Assembly (NCBI RefSeq): GCF_001028705.1
Contig: NZ_CP011770.1
Location: 251,501 to 315,500 of the forward strand
Direction of reading: 5' to 3'
Length of the DNA: 64,000 nt
Source of the DNA: Croceicoccus naphthovorans
GTDB lineage: Bacteria > Pseudomonadota > Alphaproteobacteria > Sphingomonadales > Sphingomonadaceae
Shown here: one piece after another, positions 36,195-45,501 of the stretch
Position numbering within the stretch: position 1 is the first letter of the stretch
Layout of the letters: each line of letters begins with the position of its first letter
Made by a program: the position numbers and the translations under genes
Notes under the pieces: model-generated
The model's database searches: none
Seen by the model: only the letters and a program-made list of their open reading frames with translations
What the model was told of the DNA's origin: nothing

Positions 36195-37276
36195 GCCAAT
36201 CCTTCCTGCAGCGTGAGGCGGGTTACATGCCCCATCTTGCGCCCCTCGCGCGCCTCGGTCTTGCCATAGAAATGCAGGTGTGCCGAGGGGTCTTGCAGGT
36301 AAGCGGTGCAATCTTCGGGTGCGGTGCCGATCAGGTTGTCCATCGTCGCGCCCGGAACGCGCAGTCCGCAATCGCCCAGCGGCAGGTTGCAGATGGCGCG
36401 GATGTGGTTCTCGAACTGGCTGGTGACCGCGCCTTCGATGGTCCAGTGGCCGGAATTGTGGACGCGCGGGGCCATCTCGTTGAATACCGGACCGTCTGCC
36501 GTGGCAAAGAATTCCAGCGTCAGCACGCCGACATACCCCAAGGCCTCTGCCACGCGGGCGGCGAGGTGGCGGGCGGCGGGAATTTGCGCGGCAACGGCAT
36601 CACCGGCGGGAACGGTCGAGCGCGAGAGAATTCCCGACGAATGGTCGTTCTGCGCCGAATCCCAGAACTTCACCTTGCCGTCGACTGCGCGGACGAGAAT
36701 GACCGAGAACTCGGCCTCGAACGTCACGAATCCTTCGTAGATCAGCGGCACCGGCGGCACGGTCATCTCGTCCGCGTCGCAGCGGTTGCGGATGCGCCAC
36801 TGGCCCTTGCCGTCGTATCCGTCGCGGCGGGTTTTCAGGATGCCCGGCACGCCGATTTCGTCGATGGCGGCGAGCAGTTCCGCCTCGTTCTCCACCGCGC
36901 GATAGGGAGCGGGGGTGCCGCCAAGGCCAGCCACGAAGTCCTTTTCCGCCAGCCGGTCCTGCGCCACTTCCAGCGCGCGGGCCGGGGCACGCAGCGGGGT
37001 GTCGCCCAGCGCCGAGAGTGGCGCGACGGGCACGTTCTCAAACTCGTAAGTGACGACCTCGCACTGCGCGGCGAAGGCGGTCAGTGCGGCCTGATCGGTG
37101 AATTCGGCGCGGGTAAACTGGGCGGACACTTCCGCCGCGACGCTGTCCTCTTCGGGCGCGAAGATGTGGCAGCGATAGCCGAGCTGTGCGGCGGCCATGG
37201 CCATCATCCGGCCGAGTTGCCCTCCGCCGAGAATGCCGATCGTGCTGCCGGGTGCGATAACCGGGGTGCTGCTCAA
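36191..37276 (-). CDS. purK: 5-(carboxyamino)imidazole ribonucleotide synthase
   Basis: PurK makes N5-CAIR from AIR, bicarbonate and ATP. The 361-aa ATP-grasp protein starts with GILGGGQLGRMMAMAA, and has YEFENVP, KTRRDGYDGKGQ, EFSVILVR and NEMAPRVHNSGHWTIEG. It is one base downstream of purE and overlaps folA by four bases. Confidence 0.96.
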   Translation of the reverse strand: MSSTPVIAPGSTIGILGGGQLGRMMAMAAAQLGYRCHIFAPEEDSVAAEVSAQFTRAEFTDQAALTAFAAQCEVVTYEFENVPVAPLSALGDTPLRAPARALEVAQDRLAEKDFVAGLGGTPAPYRAVENEAELLAAIDEIGVPGILKTRRDGYDGKGQWRIRNRCDADEMTVPPVPLIYEGFVTFEAEFSVILVRAVDGKVKFWDSAQNDHSSGILSRSTVPAGDAVAAQIPAARHLAARVAEALGYVGVLTLEFFATADGPVFNEMAPRVHNSGHWTIEGAVTSQFENHIRAICNLPLGDCGLRVPGATMDNLIGTAPEDCTAYLQDPSAHLHFYGKTEAREGRKMGHVTRLTLQEGLA

Positions 37277-37277
37277 T

Positions 37278-37766
37278 TCAGCCCTCGTCCGAAGGGCGCT
37301 CGGCCACGCTTTCGCTCTGCGCGGCGCGCCATGCGATCAGGCGTTCGGCCAAGGCGGCATCGCCCGTCGCAAGGATCGCGGCGGCGAGAAGCCCCGCATT
37401 CTTTGCGCCCGCATCGCCGATGGCCAGCGTGCCGACCGGAACCCCGCCCGGCATCTGCACGATGGAGAGCAGCGAATCCTTGCCCGACAGCGCTTTCGAC
37501 TTCACCGGCACGCCCAGCACGGGCAGGTGCGTCATCGATGCGATCATTCCCGGCAGGTGCGCCGCGCCGCCTGCGCCCGCGATCACCACCTTGAAGCCTT
37601 CTTCCGCGGCACATTTGGCAAAGTCGAACATCCGGTCCGGCGTGCGGTGCGCGGATACGATGCGGCAGTCGCTCTCGATGCCCAGTTCCGCCAGCACGTC
37701 GGCGGCATGGCGCATCGTCGGCCAGTCGGACTGGCTGCCCATCACGATCGCGACTTGTGCGGTCAT
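37278..37766 (-). CDS. purE: 5-(carboxyamino)imidazole ribonucleotide mutase
   Basis: PurE converts N5-CAIR to CAIR. The 162-aa class I protein has the signature [16 protein letters not shown], the loop [10 protein letters not shown], and [15 protein letters not shown] with conserved active-site residues. It is co-transcribed with purK and follows gpmA by 15 bp. Confidence 0.97.
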   Translation of the reverse strand: MTAQVAIVMGSQSDWPTMRHAADVLAELGIESDCRIVSAHRTPDRMFDFAKCAAEEGFKVVIAGAGGAAHLPGMIASMTHLPVLGVPVKSKALSGKDSLLSIVQMPGGVPVGTLAIGDAGAKNAGLLAAAILATGDAALAERLIAWRAAQSESVAERPSDEG

Positions 37767-37781
37767 GGTCTGCGCTCCCTC

Positions 37782-38468
37782 TCAGGTTTCCGACAGGTAA
37801 TAACGTTCGCCCGACGGCTGCCCGTTTTCGAACGGATAGACGATCGGCTGGCCGGTCGGGATCTCAAGGCCGGTAATCTCGTCATCGGAAATGCCCGACA
37901 GGTGCTTTACCAGCGCGCGAAGCGAGTTGCCGTGGGCCGATACGATCACTGTCTTGCCCGATGCGAGAACCGGCTGGATCGTGCTTTCGTAATAGGGCAG
38001 CACGCGTTCGATGGTGTCCTTCAGGCTCTCTGTCATCGGCACGTCGATCCCGGCGTAGCGCGGGTCGCCCGACAGGTCGAATTCGCTGCCCTTGTCCATC
38101 AACGGCGGCGGCGTATCGAAGCTGCGACGCCAGATGTGCACCTGCTTGTCCCCGTGCTTGTCGCGGGTCTCCTGCTTGTCGAGGCCCGTCAGCCCGCCAT
38201 AGTGACGCTCGTTCAAGCGCCAGTCCTTGGTTTCGGGAATCCACAGCAGGTTCGCGGCGCGCAGCGCGATATGCAGGGTGCGGATCGCGCGGGTCTGGTA
38301 TGAGGTGAAGGCGACATCGGGGATCATGCCCTTGGCGGCCATCAGTTCGCCCGCGGCCTTGGCCTCCGCCTCGCCCTTTTCGGTCAGGTCGACATCCCAC
38401 CAGCCGGTAAAGCGGTTTTCCAGGTTCCACTGCGACTGGCCGTGGCGGACGAGGATCAGGTTGGGCAA
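37782..38468 (-). CDS. gpmA: 2,3-bisphosphoglycerate-dependent phosphoglycerate mutase
   Basis: GpmA interconverts 3- and 2-phosphoglycerate. The 228-aa histidine phosphatase has the RHGQSQWN motif with the phospho-accepting His, [21 protein letters not shown] and the second catalytic His in [14 protein letters not shown]. It appears to be the first gene of the minus-strand run that continues through purEK, folA, ribF, ileS and lspA. Confidence 0.96.
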   Translation of the reverse strand: MPNLILVRHGQSQWNLENRFTGWWDVDLTEKGEAEAKAAGELMAAKGMIPDVAFTSYQTRAIRTLHIALRAANLLWIPETKDWRLNERHYGGLTGLDKQETRDKHGDKQVHIWRRSFDTPPPLMDKGSEFDLSGDPRYAGIDVPMTESLKDTIERVLPYYESTIQPVLASGKTVIVSAHGNSLRALVKHLSGISDDEITGLEIPTGQPIVYPFENGQPSGERYYLSET

Positions 38469-38602
38469 GAGGTCGGCTCCCGGTTGGATAAGAGCCGCAG
38501 GCCCTAGCGGCAGGGCGCGAGTTTGAAAAGGGGAGGGTTTGGGGCGGCGGGTTTTGGTGGCGGGGAGGGGAGAGCGGGATGGGGTGGAAAGCGGTCAGGA
38601 GC

Positions 38603-39013
38603 TTACAAACAACCTGCTTCCGAAACGACCGCGCTACTTTCACTAATGGTACCATCAATGGCGGACCACAGAACCTCGACCCGCTCTTGGCATGGCAATC
38701 CGTGGATTGTCCTAGTCGCTCTACCGTTACGAGCGTCTTCGAATTTGTTGTCGTGGAGCCACCGCAAAAGCTCGACCTCCGTCGTGCCTTCTTTAAATCT
38801 TTTTTCGAAAGCCAAAACAGGTTTCCCCAGCGTGCATCGCTGAGAAGGGTTGGCCTCTTTTCCGCCAGAGCGAACGCTATGCCAAACATAATATTTTGCC
38901 ATGTCATCGCGACAAGCAATGACAACGCCAATGCACCGAGAACGAACCATTTCGTCCGAGAGGAGTTTCTGAGCTTCACACATTGACCTTAGCTTGGCCA
39001 GCAACGTCCGCAA
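38603..39013 (-). CDS. Orphan hypothetical protein in a low-GC insert
   Basis: This open frame of 136 codons starts at TTG 39013, with an ATG at codon 11 as an alternative. It contains a plausible globular segment (YYVWHSVRSG, KRFKEGTTEVELLRWLHDNK) but no domain I recognise, and no good ribosome site is seen. Base composition is about 45-48% GC in the lines counted by hand, far below its neighbours, which suggests acquired DNA or decay. It lies between gpmA and the bkd operon. The opposite strand also has open frames, so coding status is uncertain. Confidence 0.35.
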   Translation of the reverse strand: MRTLLAKLRSMCEAQKLLSDEMVRSRCIGVVIACRDDMAKYYVWHSVRSGGKEANPSQRCTLGKPVLAFEKRFKEGTTEVELLRWLHDNKFEDARNGRATRTIHGLPCQERVEVLWSAIDGTISESSAVVSEAGCL

Positions 39014-39067
39014 TGTCGTCGTTACCTGATATTCCGCTATTGGCTAAAGCAACCCTCAAATCGCCCT

Positions 39068-40324
39068 TCAATCTAAAAACAATAACGCCGGCGTCTCGAT
39101 CAACCGCTTTAGCGCCTGCATGAACTGCGCCGCCTCGTACCCGTCGACGATCCGGTGGTCGAAGCTGGACGAGACCGGCATCATCTTGCGGGTCACGATC
39201 TCTCCGTTGCGGCGTTCCAGCCGTTCGATGATCTTGTTTGGGCCGACGATGGCGGTTTCGGGCCGGTTGATGATCGGTGTCGTGGTCACCCCGCCGATGG
39301 GGCCGAGCGAGGTGATCGTGATCGTCGATCCCGACAGTTCTTCTCGGCTGGCCTTGCCGTTCTTGGCCGCTTCGCCCAGCCGCGCAATTTCCGCCGCCGA
39401 TGCCCACAGGTCGAGCGTTTCGGCATTGCGGATAACCGGCACCATCAGCCCCGAAGGGGTCGCGGCGGCGATGCCGACGTGGACCGGACCGTGTTGGCGC
39501 AGCACGCCCGCGTCATCGTCATAATGCGCGTTGATATGCGGGAAATCGGGCAGAACCTTCACCATCGCGCGGATCAGGAAGGGGAGGAAGGTCAGCTTCG
39601 GCTGGCCCTCTTTCCGGCCCGCGTTCAGCGCGGCACGCGTCTCCTCCAGCGCGGTTACGTCGAATTCTTCGACATAGGTGATGTGGGGCACGCGCCGCCA
39701 GGTTTCTTCCATGCGCTCCGCGATCTTGCGGCGCAGGCCGATGATCTTGATCTCCTCGACACCGCCACGGGGTTCGTAACGCGGGTCGCCGCCGCCAAGG
39801 TATTGCTCGATATCCTCGGGCGTGACGCGGCCGTTGCGCCCGCTGCCGGGAACTTTGGCAAGGTCGATGCCCAGCTTCGCCGCCTTGCGCCGGGTGGCGG
39901 GCGCGGCGAGCGGAAAGGCGGCGCTACCGCTGGTCGGCGCGGGCGTGGGCCGCTTTGGTGCGGGCGGCGGAGGCGGGGAGGCGGGCGCAGGAGGAGCCGG
40001 TGGAGGCGGCGGTGTAGGCCCGTCAGGCGCCTCGTTCGGCGCAGTGGCGGGGGCGGGGACTTCGTCGCCCGAATTGCCCTCGCCCTCGACTTCCAGCTCG
40101 ACCAGAACCGAGCCGACCGCCTTCATCTCGCCGATCTCTCCATGAACGGCCTTGATCTTGCCGCCGACCGGGCTGGTCATGTCGACCGTTGCCTTGTCGG
40201 TCATCACGTCGCACAGCGGATCGTCTTCCTCGATAACGTCGCCGACTTTCACGTGCCACGCGGTCACTTCGGCCTCGGCAACGCCTTCGCCGATGTCGGG
40301 CAGGCGGAACTTGTACGTACCCAT
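39068..40324 (-). CDS. bkdB: Branched-chain 2-oxoacid dehydrogenase E2 (lipoamide acyltransferase)
   Basis: The 418-aa protein from ATG 40324 has an N-terminal lipoyl domain with the lipoylated Lys in VMTDKATVDM (the MTDKA form is typical of branched-chain E2). A Pro/Ala linker of about 40 residues and a peripheral-subunit-binding domain (TRRKAAKLGIDLAKVPGSG) follow. The C-terminal catalytic domain ends in SFDHRIVDGYEAAQFM with the catalytic His. It is the third gene of the bkd operon. The E3 dihydrolipoamide dehydrogenase is not adjacent. Confidence 0.92.
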   Translation of the reverse strand: MGTYKFRLPDIGEGVAEAEVTAWHVKVGDVIEEDDPLCDVMTDKATVDMTSPVGGKIKAVHGEIGEMKAVGSVLVELEVEGEGNSGDEVPAPATAPNEAPDGPTPPPPPAPPAPASPPPPPAPKRPTPAPTSGSAAFPLAAPATRRKAAKLGIDLAKVPGSGRNGRVTPEDIEQYLGGGDPRYEPRGGVEEIKIIGLRRKIAERMEETWRRVPHITYVEEFDVTALEETRAALNAGRKEGQPKLTFLPFLIRAMVKVLPDFPHINAHYDDDAGVLRQHGPVHVGIAAATPSGLMVPVIRNAETLDLWASAAEIARLGEAAKNGKASREELSGSTITITSLGPIGGVTTTPIINRPETAIVGPNKIIERLERRNGEIVTRKMMPVSSSFDHRIVDGYEAAQFMQALKRLIETPALLFLD

Positions 40325-41364
40325 CAGCGGTACTCCACGGCAGATTGCAGCGCTTCGGCAAGCCGGATCGGCCCGGGGAAGTAATCCCATTCGAAGGCGT
40401 GGGGATAGGGCATATCGTACCCGGCGATGCGTTGAATGGGGCTGCGCAAGTGATCGAAACACCGTTCTTGCACCAGTGCCGACAATTCACCGCCGAACCC
40501 GCCGAAGCGGCTGGCTTCGTGCAGGATCACGCAGCGCCCGGTCTTGCGCACGGATGCAGTGATCGCATCGATGTCCAGCGGGACGATGGAGCGCAGGTCG
40601 ATCAGTTCGGCATCGACGCCGGAGTCCCTGATCCCCGCCTCTGCCACGTGGACCATCGTGCCGTAAGCCAGCACGGTAACCTCGCTGCCCTCGCGCACGA
40701 TGGAGGCGCGGCCCAGCGGCACTTCGTAATGTCCGGTCGGCACGTCGGCGCTGGCAAGGCCGGACTTGTCCCAGGTTTTCAGTTCCTCGTCCGGGCGGCC
40801 ATAGAACGGGCCGTTGTACAGCCGCTTGGGCTCTAGGAAGATGACCGGATCGTCGCATTCGATGCTGGCGATCAGCAGGCCCTTGGCGTCGTAGGGGTTG
40901 GACGGGATCACGGTTTTCAACCCCGTGACGTGGGCGAAGATCGCCTCCGGGCTCTGGCTGTGCGTCTGGCCGCCGAAGATGCCGCCGCCGTATGGGGTGC
41001 GAACGGTGACCGGGGCGCAGAACTCACCGTTGGAGCGATAGCGCAGGCGTGCCGCTTCGCTGACCAGCTGATCGTAAGCGGGCAGGATATAATCGGCGAA
41101 CTGGATTTCGGGGACGGGCTTCAAGCCGTAAGCGCCCATGCCGATGGCCGCGCCGATGATGCCGCCCTCGGTTAGCGGCGCGTCGAAACAGCGGGTCAGG
41201 CCGTGCTTCTTCTGCAAGCCCTCGGTAACGCGGAAGACACCGCCGAAATAGCCGACGTCCTCCCCGAAGACGAGCACGTCGGGGTCGCGCTCCATCATCA
41301 CGTCCAGCGCGGAATTGAGCGCCTGGATCATGTTCATGCGTTTGCTTTCGGGCGCGTCGGTCAT
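40324..41364 (-). CDS. bkdA2: Branched-chain 2-oxoacid dehydrogenase E1 beta
   Basis: The 346-aa transketolase-like beta subunit has MNMIQALNSALDVMMERDPDVLVFGEDVGYFGGVFRVT-type N-terminal features (key: FGEDVG), EIQFADYILPAYDQ, and the C-terminal ILHEASRFGGFGGEL segment. It works with E1 alpha to decarboxylate the 2-oxoacids of Val, Leu and Ile. Its stop overlaps the E2 start by one base, and its start overlaps the E1 alpha stop by four. Confidence 0.94.
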   Translation of the reverse strand: MTDAPESKRMNMIQALNSALDVMMERDPDVLVFGEDVGYFGGVFRVTEGLQKKHGLTRCFDAPLTEGGIIGAAIGMGAYGLKPVPEIQFADYILPAYDQLVSEAARLRYRSNGEFCAPVTVRTPYGGGIFGGQTHSQSPEAIFAHVTGLKTVIPSNPYDAKGLLIASIECDDPVIFLEPKRLYNGPFYGRPDEELKTWDKSGLASADVPTGHYEVPLGRASIVREGSEVTVLAYGTMVHVAEAGIRDSGVDAELIDLRSIVPLDIDAITASVRKTGRCVILHEASRFGGFGGELSALVQERCFDHLRSPIQRIAGYDMPYPHAFEWDYFPGPIRLAEALQSAVEYR

Positions 41365-42641
41365 GCTGCGCCTCCTTCGCGGGCCGCGCGACGGGCCTTC
41401 AGGTCGCGCTCCTGCTCCTTCAGGCGCCAGTCCTTCTCGGCGAAGACATCCTCGAACATCTCTTCGATCGGCGGCTTCGACTGTCCGAGCGTGCCGACGG
41501 CTTCGGCTTCCTTGACGGCGACCTTCACCTGCTCTTTCAACTCAGCCTCCAGCGCGGTGTGCTTGTCTTCGTCCCACGCGCCCAGCACGATCAGGTGCTT
41601 TTTCAGCCGGTCCACGGGATCGCCCAGCGGCCAATGCGCGGCCTCGTCCTTCGGGCGATAGGCACTGGGATCGTCCGATGTGGAGTGCCCCTCTGCGCGG
41701 TAGGTGTAGAATTCGATCAGGGTCGGCCCGTTGTTGGTCCGCGCGCGTTCGGCGGCCCACTGCGTCGCGCCCCACACGGCCAGGAAGTCGTTGCCGTCGA
41801 CCTTGATGCCGGGAAATCCGTAAGCGAGAGCCTTGGCCGCGAAAGGCAGGCGTTCGGGCGCGGCGAATCCGGCAAAACTGGAAATCGCGTACTGGTTGTT
41901 CGTAACGCACAGGATCGTCGGCGCACGATAGGCGGCGGCAAAGGTCATCGCCTCGTGAAAGTCGCCTTCCGCCGTGGTGCCGTCGCCGACATAGGCTAGG
42001 CTGATCTTGGTGTCGTTCTTGTATGCGCTGGCCATCGCCCAGCCAACGGCATGCACGAAACGCACGCCGAGATTGCCGGATATCGAGTAGAAATCGTAGT
42101 CGCGGGCAGAGAACAGGATCGGCAACTGCTTGCCCGCCAGCGGATCTTCCGCGTTCGAGAAGATCTGGTTGCACATCGTCGTCAGCGGATAATTCCGCGC
42201 ATGCAGCCACGCCGATGCGCGATAGGTGGGGAAGAACATGTCCCCTTTGTCCAGCGCCATCGACTGCGCCGCGGCGATCGCTTCTTCGCCGGTGGACTTC
42301 ATGTAGAAACTGGTCTTGCCCTGCCGGTGCGCGCGGAACAGCCGGTCGTCGAACGCGCGGGTCAGCATCATCGCGCGCAGCCCCTTGATCAGCGTTTCGG
42401 GCGCGAGTTTTGGGTCCCACGGGCCGACTGCCTTGTCGTCATCGTCCAGCACGCGGATCAGTTCGTAGGGAAGATCGCGCACTTCGCTTTCGTGTACCGC
42501 AATGTCGGGACGGCGGACCGCACCGGCCTCTCCGCGATTGACGTGCGCGAAGGTCACTTCCTCACCGGGGCGGGATGGCGGCTCCGGAATGTGCAATTCG
42601 AGGCGGGGGAGGTTCGATTTCGTCGGGTCTGGGTTCGGCAC
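41361..42641 (-). CDS. bkdA1: Branched-chain 2-oxoacid dehydrogenase E1 alpha
   Basis: This is the thiamine-diphosphate-binding alpha subunit. YVGDGTTAEGDFHEAM gives the GDG...N-type ThDP/Mg motif, preceded by YRASAWLHAR, and RAEGHSTSDDPSAYR carries the phosphorylation-loop-like segment of branched-chain E1. The start is uncertain. GTG 42641 (AGGA upstream) gives 426 aa, near the usual 410, while an in-frame start at 42743 would add 34 residues. It is the first gene of the operon and divergent from an Lrp-type regulator. Confidence 0.92.
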   Translation of the reverse strand: MPNPDPTKSNLPRLELHIPEPPSRPGEEVTFAHVNRGEAGAVRRPDIAVHESEVRDLPYELIRVLDDDDKAVGPWDPKLAPETLIKGLRAMMLTRAFDDRLFRAHRQGKTSFYMKSTGEEAIAAAQSMALDKGDMFFPTYRASAWLHARNYPLTTMCNQIFSNAEDPLAGKQLPILFSARDYDFYSISGNLGVRFVHAVGWAMASAYKNDTKISLAYVGDGTTAEGDFHEAMTFAAAYRAPTILCVTNNQYAISSFAGFAAPERLPFAAKALAYGFPGIKVDGNDFLAVWGATQWAAERARTNNGPTLIEFYTYRAEGHSTSDDPSAYRPKDEAAHWPLGDPVDRLKKHLIVLGAWDEDKHTALEAELKEQVKVAVKEAEAVGTLGQSKPPIEEMFEDVFAEKDWRLKEQERDLKARRAAREGGAA

Positions 42642-42816
42642 GGGCGGGGCATCCTGTCTGCGGCGCAGTCTGCACGCCGCGCCTGTGATCCTAACGCACA
42701 ACGGTTGGGATGTTTTCCCTTTCTTCGCCTGCCAAGCGGACAAAACGGAAAAATATCCTAATTGATAAGAGCAAACATAACTTGTATTTCAAGCTATGCC
42801 GCGATAGCGAAATGGG

Positions 42817-43269
42817 ATGGACGATCTGGACTGGAAAATCCTCCGCACGTTGCAGGCGGAACCCGATCTTTCGATCAACGCGCTGGCGGACAAGGTTGGC
42901 CTTTCCCACACGCCATGCTGGCGGCGGATGAAGCGGCTGGAGGACGATGGCGTGATCGCGGGGCGTGAGGTCGTGCTCGATCCCGCCAAAGTCGGGCTGG
43001 GCGTCGATGTTTTCGCCAACGTGCGGATCAGCCATCATGACGAAGATACGCTGGAAGCATTCGCCGCCGCGGTCGAAAACCAGCCTCAGATCGTGGAGTG
43101 TTTTCTTGTCGGCGGAGACAGCGATTACCTGCTGCGCGTGGTGACGGGCAGCATCGAGGAATACGAACGCTTCCTGAAGAAAGTGCTGGTCCATATGCCC
43201 GGCGTGGCGGCGGTGAATTCCAGCTTTGCAATGCGCCGGATCAAGCTGACGTCACGGCTGCCGATCTAG
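42817..43269 (+). CDS. Lrp/AsnC-family regulator, probable BkdR
   Basis: The 150-aa protein has an N-terminal helix-turn-helix (LDWKILRTLQAEPDLSINALADKVGLSHTPCWRR) and a C-terminal RAM ligand-binding domain (VECFLVGGDSDYLLRVV). Lrp homologues divergent from bkd operons, such as Pseudomonas BkdR, activate them in response to branched-chain amino acids. The same role is inferred from position. The intergenic 42642-42816 becomes markedly AT-rich next to the gene, with the inverted repeat CTTG-TATTT-CAAG at 42781-42793. Its stop overlaps the convergent kinase gene by four bases. Confidence 0.87.
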   Translation: MDDLDWKILRTLQAEPDLSINALADKVGLSHTPCWRRMKRLEDDGVIAGREVVLDPAKVGLGVDVFANVRISHHDEDTLEAFAAAVENQPQIVECFLVGGDSDYLLRVVTGSIEEYERFLKKVLVHMPGVAAVNSSFAMRRIKLTSRLPI

Positions 43270-44630
43270 GCCGCGTCTTTCGTGGCAGCTTCCGGCACGA
43301 CCCGGAAACAAGCCCCACGCATCGTCGGGCGCAGCACAATGTCCAGCCCGTGCCGCCGCGCGATGGCGCGGGCAAGCGCGAGGCCAAGGCCCGACCCGCC
43401 ACTGGCCCCATGGTTGCCCTTGGCGCGGCTGAAACGTTCGAAAACGCGTTCGCGGTCGTCATAGGGAATGCCGGGTCCGGTATCGGCGACGGTGATCGTC
43501 GGGCCGGGTTCAAGTTCCAGCCGGACGGTGCCGCCACCCGGCGTGTACTTGAACGCGTTGTCGAGCAGGTTGGTGACCAGCCGGGTTAGCTGCATCGGCT
43601 CTCCGTTGATGGCAATGCCGGGCGCGATGTCCACCTCGAACCGATGGCCCGTTTCTTCGGCGCTGCCTGCGTAGAGGTCGGCCAGATCCTGCAACATCGC
43701 CGACAGGTTCACCCGTTCCAGCCCGCGCGGATCGCCGCGATTGGCTTCGCTATGCGAAATGTCGAGCAGCGATTCGAGCATCGCGATCACCGTGCGAATG
43801 TCGGCGCGCGCTTCCAGCAAGCCTTGCGCCACCGCCTCGTCCGGGGCGGCGCGCATTCCGCGCATCAATCGGCTGTCGAGGTGCATCAAGGGCGTGCGCA
43901 TTTCGTGCGCGATCTGGTCCAGCGTTTCGCGGTGCGCGTCGACCAGCCGGTTCACCCGCTGCAACGCGGCGCTCGATTGTCGGGTCAGTTCGCCGATCTC
44001 GTCCTCTGCATGGCGGCCCCGCTCCAGCAAGTCGAGCCGGGTCTGGTCCGGATTTACGAAGGCGCCGATAACCCGGTCGATCCGGCGCGACAGGCGGCGC
44101 GCGGTGATCCATCCGGCAACGCCCACGGCGAACACGACGAAAAGCCCGCCCGCGACAAAGGCCAAGCCGATTTCATTGAGGATCATTGCGTCGAGACTGG
44201 TCTCTCGCGCCACCAGCAAGCGTCCATCGGGAAAAGCAATGGCGCGGGCGCGACCGGTTCCGCCACCGGGCAGGGCGATCGTGCCGATCGGACCATCGGC
44301 GCGAGGCCCCGTGGGCCATGCGGGCAGATTGCCGACGATCTTTGCGCCATCGCTATCGACCAAAAGGTAATGCGGCCCATTGCCCGCAGGTGCGGGAAAG
44401 GCAAGGCGGTCCTCGATCCGCTGCTCAACTGCGCCGATCCCGCCTTCATCATAGGCGGCGATCAGCGTTGCGGTGTCGGTATTGACCGACGCTTCCTTGC
44501 TGGCGGTCGATAGCTGCTCGAATTTCGCCCCGACCAGCGCGCCGATGATCAGCACGACGACGATACAGACCGCGATCGACCAAGCGACCAGGCGCGTGAA
44601 GATCGAATCGAGCAGGCGGACTTTGGTCAA
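43266..44630 (-). CDS. Membrane sensor histidine kinase
   Basis: This 454-aa kinase has helices at about 13-34 and 155-176, a periplasmic domain of about 120 residues, a HAMP linker, HisKA with AHEMRTPL (His242), and an ATPase with LLDNAFKY, DTGPGIPYDD and GSGLGLALA. It lies 39 bp downstream of the OmpR-type regulator on the same strand, forming a pair. The periplasmic sensor region has no domain I recognise. Confidence 0.9.
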   Translation of the reverse strand: MTKVRLLDSIFTRLVAWSIAVCIVVVLIIGALVGAKFEQLSTASKEASVNTDTATLIAAYDEGGIGAVEQRIEDRLAFPAPAGNGPHYLLVDSDGAKIVGNLPAWPTGPRADGPIGTIALPGGGTGRARAIAFPDGRLLVARETSLDAMILNEIGLAFVAGGLFVVFAVGVAGWITARRLSRRIDRVIGAFVNPDQTRLDLLERGRHAEDEIGELTRQSSAALQRVNRLVDAHRETLDQIAHEMRTPLMHLDSRLMRGMRAAPDEAVAQGLLEARADIRTVIAMLESLLDISHSEANRGDPRGLERVNLSAMLQDLADLYAGSAEETGHRFEVDIAPGIAINGEPMQLTRLVTNLLDNAFKYTPGGGTVRLELEPGPTITVADTGPGIPYDDRERVFERFSRAKGNHGASGGSGLGLALARAIARRHGLDIVLRPTMRGACFRVVPEAATKDAA

Positions 44631-44669
44631 GAGCTTTCCACCAGGCCTGAAGCGGGCCGGATGCGCCGC

Positions 44670-45362
44670 TTACTTGCCGTCCAACAGGCGATAGCCGGTG
44701 CCCCAGATCGTTTCCAGAGCCGGGGTGTTGAAACCGTCCTCCAGCTTGCGCCGCAGCCGCCCGATATTCACGTCGACGACGTTGGTCTGCGGGTCGAAGC
44801 TCATTTTCCAGACATCGCGGAGCAGCATCTCGCGCGTCACGACTTCACCTGCATTCTCGATCAGGTAGCGGAACAACTCGAACTCTTTCGGGCTGAGCGG
44901 CAGGTGCTTGTTGGCGCGGAACGCGGTGCGCGCCTTGATGTGGCACTCGAACGCGCCGTAAATCAGGACCGCGCTGGTCTCACGACCCGAAGCGCGGCGG
45001 TGCAGCGCGCGCAGGCGGGCAAGCAGTTCCGCCGCCTCGAACGGCTTGGCAAGGTAATCGTCGGCCCCGGCGTCCAGCCCTTCGGCCCGGTCGATCGTGC
45101 GACCCAGCGCCGACAGCATCAGAACCGGCGTGCTGATCCCGCTGTCGCGCATCCGTTTCACGACAGACAGCCCGTCGATGTCGGGCAGCATTCGATCAAG
45201 GATGATGACGTCGAATTGGCCGGTGCCTGCACGGCGCAAGCCGTCGGTGCCGTTCGCTTCCCACGTTACCCGGTCGCCGGTGGCACGCACCAGTTGTTGC
45301 AGGTCAGACGCGATGCGCGCGTCGTCTTCGATATGCAGTATGTCGAGACCGCCGTTGGCCAT
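44670..45362 (-). CDS. OmpR-family response regulator
   Basis: The 230-aa regulator has a receiver (IEDDAR, phospho-acceptor Asp56 in VIILDRMLPDIDGL, Lys in AKPF) and a winged-helix DNA-binding domain (LSPKEFELFRYLIENAG, VVDVNIGRLRRKL). It starts MANGGLDILHIEDD at ATG 45362. The kinase gene follows. An imperfect dyad GGTTAG...CTAACC upstream (45438-45467) could be its own operator, which is untested. Confidence 0.92.
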   Translation of the reverse strand: MANGGLDILHIEDDARIASDLQQLVRATGDRVTWEANGTDGLRRAGTGQFDVIILDRMLPDIDGLSVVKRMRDSGISTPVLMLSALGRTIDRAEGLDAGADDYLAKPFEAAELLARLRALHRRASGRETSAVLIYGAFECHIKARTAFRANKHLPLSPKEFELFRYLIENAGEVVTREMLLRDVWKMSFDPQTNVVDVNIGRLRRKLEDGFNTPALETIWGTGYRLLDGK

Positions 45363-45501
45363 GAACCCCGTTTCCCCCTAACGGCAAAAGCGACCCGAAA
45401 AAGGATCGCGACTGACGTACACCCACGTGCCGGTTCAGGTTAGTCATGCAGCTTCATGAGCCTAACCAAGAAAGGCGTCATCCAGATGACAAATTCTGTT
45501 A

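Noticed and set aside
38579..38986. Plus-strand frame of 135 codons in the low-GC insert
   Set aside because: It competes with the minus-strand frame of similar length. Neither has a ribosome site, and the minus frame has the more protein-like composition.
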